Below are positions 12,916-14,417 of a stretch of 14,417 nt of DNA, piece after piece. The position numbers and the translations under genes are program-made. Position 1 is the first letter of the stretch. Each line of letters begins with the position of its first letter. The stretch is taken from positions 1 through 14,417 of the forward strand of contig DASSTJ010000066.1 of the NCBI GenBank assembly GCA_035707965.1, written 5' to 3'. A model generated the notes under the pieces. It saw nothing but the letters and a program-made list of their open reading frames with translations, made no database searches and was not told where the DNA came from. This stretch comes from DASSTJ01 sp035707965. Lineage in GTDB: Bacteria; Actinomycetota; Actinomycetes; Actinomycetales; Angustibacteraceae.

Positions 12916-13608
12916 GTGTCGTACTTCACCGCCGTGATCGGGCGCGCCGGGACGGGCTGGCGCGCGCTGGACGTCGACGTCGAGGACGTCGACTCGTTGG
13001 ACGAGCTCACGGAGACGCTGCGCGCGGCGAGCCGGTCGGGAGAACCGGTCATCGCCGTGCTCGAGCGCGAGGACGAGTGGTTCGCGTTCGTGCGCGTGGA
13101 CGACGACGAGGAGTGTCGGGCGTTCGTCAGCGACCTGCAGGCCGCCGAGGCCAGCCACTACGGCGAGCTGCTCACCCCGGTCGGTGACGTCGAGCTGCCC
13201 GAGTACGCCGACCTGCGGGCGACCAGCAGCGCGCCTGGAGGCGACGACGAGGACGACGGCCTCGACGACCTCGATGACCCGGACGACGAGGTGTCCGACC
13301 CGCTCGCCCAAGGCGCCACCACGCAGGCGGTCCCGGGCGCGGTGGGCCCGAACGCCGTCGACCCGGACGACGGGGACGTTGACGGCGACGTGCTGGTCCA
13401 CGACAGCGACGGCGACCTGGCGGAGGCGGCCGTCGACCCGGACCTGCCGCCCCCGTGGGCCGGAGACCCCGGGCTGCTGCAGGACTTCGGCATCGAGGCG
13501 GAGGAGCTGGTAGAGCTCGTCACCGCCAGCCAGGACGACCCCGCCTCCGCCATCGCTGACATCGGTGAGCGGTGCGGGTTCGTGGACCTGCTCGACGCCC
13601 TGCGCTGA
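12916..13608 (+). CDS. tRNA adenosine deaminase-associated protein (230 aa)
   Basis: Recognised as the actinobacterial protein family encoded just before tadA. It has an N-terminal domain (about residues 1-105) with SYFTAVIGRAGTGWRALDVDVEDVDSL and a VIAVLEREDEWFAFVRV strand region. A very acidic low-complexity linker follows at about 108-175 (runs such as DDEDDGLDDLDDPDDE). A C-terminal helical domain (about 180-230) starts at PPPWAGDPGLLQDFGIEAEE and ends in CGFVDLLDALR. No catalytic motif is seen. The stop lies 3 nt before the tadA start, so the two are one operon. It may assist or regulate TadA, but no mechanism is established to my knowledge. The acidic linker looks expanded. Confidence 0.85.
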   Translation: MSYFTAVIGRAGTGWRALDVDVEDVDSLDELTETLRAASRSGEPVIAVLEREDEWFAFVRVDDDEECRAFVSDLQAAEASHYGELLTPVGDVELPEYADLRATSSAPGGDDEDDGLDDLDDPDDEVSDPLAQGATTQAVPGAVGPNAVDPDDGDVDGDVLVHDSDGDLAEAAVDPDLPPPWAGDPGLLQDFGIEAEELVELVTASQDDPASAIADIGERCGFVDLLDALR

Positions 13609-13611
13609 CGC

Positions 13612-14109
13612 GTGGCTGAGGCGGTCGTGAGCTCGTCGGGGTGGCCCGTCGACCCGGCCGACGCGTCCGCGATGGGGCTCGCGCTGGCGCAGGCCGCGCT
13701 CGCCTCGGGCACGGACGACGTCCCGGTCGGGGCCGTCGTCCTGTCGCCGGCGGGGGAGGTGCTGGGAGCCGGCGTGAACCGGCGGGAGGCGGACGGCGAC
13801 CCCACAGCGCACGCCGAGCTGCTGGCGCTGCGAGCCGCCGCTCGCGCCCGTGGACAGTGGCGCCTTGACGGCTGCACGCTCGTCGTCACGCTGGAGCCGT
13901 GCGCGATGTGCGCGGGCGCGACGGTGCTGGCGCGGGTCGAGCGGCTGGTGTTCGGCGCCTGGGACCCGAAGGCCGGCGCGTGCGGCTCCGTCTGGGACCT
14001 CGTGCGCGACCGCCGGGCCAACCACCGCGTGGAGGTCGTCGGCGGGGTCCGCGAGGCGGAGTGCACGCAGCTGCTGCTCGATTTCTTCGCGGGTCGGCGG
14101 GTCGGGTAA
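13612..14109 (+). CDS. tadA: tRNA-specific adenosine deaminase (165 aa)
   Basis: Zinc-dependent deaminase that converts A34 to inosine in tRNA-Arg(ACG), allowing wobble decoding. Zinc and catalytic motifs are intact: HAE at residues 67-69 and PCAMC at 96-100, with the conserved Asn in GAGVNRR near 56 and DVPVGAVV near 36. The GTG start at 13612 has no good SD and probably relies on coupling to the upstream gene; GTG 13627 is an alternative giving a protein five residues shorter. The N-terminal about 18 residues are less conserved. The tRNA-Ser gene starts 10 nt after the stop. A related nucleoside or cytidine deaminase is unlikely given length, motif spacing and context. Confidence 0.93.
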   Translation: MAEAVVSSSGWPVDPADASAMGLALAQAALASGTDDVPVGAVVLSPAGEVLGAGVNRREADGDPTAHAELLALRAAARARGQWRLDGCTLVVTLEPCAMCAGATVLARVERLVFGAWDPKAGACGSVWDLVRDRRANHRVEVVGGVREAECTQLLLDFFAGRRVG

Positions 14110-14119
14110 CCTCGTGCGC

Positions 14120-14209
14120 GGTGGCGTGTCCGAGCGGCCTAAGGAGCACGCCTCGAAAGCGTGTGAGGGGGTAACTCCTCCGTGGGTTCAAATCCCACCG
14201 CCACCGCCA
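14120..14209 (+). tRNA. tRNA-Ser (anticodon CGA)
   Basis: The 7-bp acceptor GGTGGCG (14120-14126) pairs with CGCCACC (14199-14205), followed by G and an encoded CCA (14207-14209). The anticodon arm is CACGC-CTCGAAA-GCGTG, giving anticodon CGA for UCG codons. A long variable arm (AGGGG/TCCTC region) marks a class II serine tRNA. The T arm is GTGGG-TTCAAAT-CCCAC. All arms are intact. Confidence 0.97.
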
Positions 14210-14250
14210 TGAGCCATGGGGCCCTTCCAAAACCGGGGTCCGGGAAGTAA

Positions 14251-14297
14251 CGAAACCCCTCGTGGGCAGCCGGTCAGGCTGTTTGCGGGGGGTTTCG
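14251..14297. terminator. Long inverted repeat after the tRNA gene
   Basis: CGAAACCCC (14251-14259) is the exact reverse complement of GGGGTTTCG (14289-14297). Within the 29-nt loop a second hairpin, CAGCC-GGTCA-GGCTG (14267-14281), is nested. Just upstream CTTCC (14224-14228) pairs with GGAAG (14243-14247). Position 40 nt past the tRNA favours a terminator. The rest of 14210-14417 shows no convincing gene. Confidence 0.5.
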
Positions 14298-14417
14298 TGG
14301 TGCTCGGGTCGGCTGCCGCTGCTGGTGACCTTGGGGTGGGACGTTCCGCTGCCGGGCGAGCGGCCGTGCGCTGCCCCGTGACGCAGGTTCAGGGCAGCAC
14401 GAAGGGCCGTCGGCGGC

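Noticed and set aside
12721..14025. 434-residue minus-strand open frame opposite tadA and its partner
   Set aside because: It overlaps two well-recognised genes and shows only Arg/Val/Gly-rich composition; it is a shadow frame.
1..14417. CRISPR array, insertion sequence or prophage
   Set aside because: No regularly spaced direct repeats, transposase, integrase or structural phage genes were seen on either strand.

Overview
The window is high-GC, densely packed bacterial chromosome. Its gene content points to an actinobacterium: a tadA gene preceded by the actinobacterial TadA-associated protein gene, three-gene pntAA-pntAB-pntB, a HipA-like kinase paired with DUF3037, many GTG starts, and several start codons placed 6 nt after a TANNNT hexamer (the leaderless-transcript pattern). 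A Micrococcales member near Cellulomonadaceae or Promicromonosporaceae would fit, but that is inference from gene content, not a search. I see no transposase, phage gene or CRISPR array.

Left part (1-4069) looks like an accessory metabolic module. It holds the 3' part of an amidohydrolase gene, two divergently transcribed TauE/SafE-type membrane transporters, and an LVIVD-repeat beta-propeller protein. Two promoters here carry near-identical 14-bp palindromes of LacI-family type (AATCGATT core), each starting 4 nt after the -10 hexamer. The second TauE gene and the propeller gene are therefore very probably controlled by one repressor, whose gene is not in the window. This is the most interesting signal here.

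Middle part (4092-7352) is mostly minus-strand: an aldo/keto reductase with its own SD and promoter, a translationally coupled HipA-like kinase + DUF3037 pair, and a NYN-domain (PIN-like) putative ribonuclease. A plus-strand 46-residue single-pass membrane protein follows.

Right part (7384-14417) is core metabolism. It has the proton-translocating NAD(P) transhydrogenase operon (pntAA, pntAB, pntB, overlapping stops and starts) and a PlsC-type acyltransferase. These converge, through a symmetric terminator holding both stop codons, on a bacterial PH-domain membrane protein and a 55-residue membrane protein. Then come upp (uracil salvage), the divergent pair TadA-associated protein + tadA (tRNA A34-to-inosine editing), a tRNA-Ser(CGA) gene, and about 200 nt of noncoding sequence with a long inverted repeat.

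Gaps longer than 300 bases do not occur. The largest are 12042-12190 (one hairpin) and 14210-14417 (two inverted repeats); no convincing gene was seen in either.
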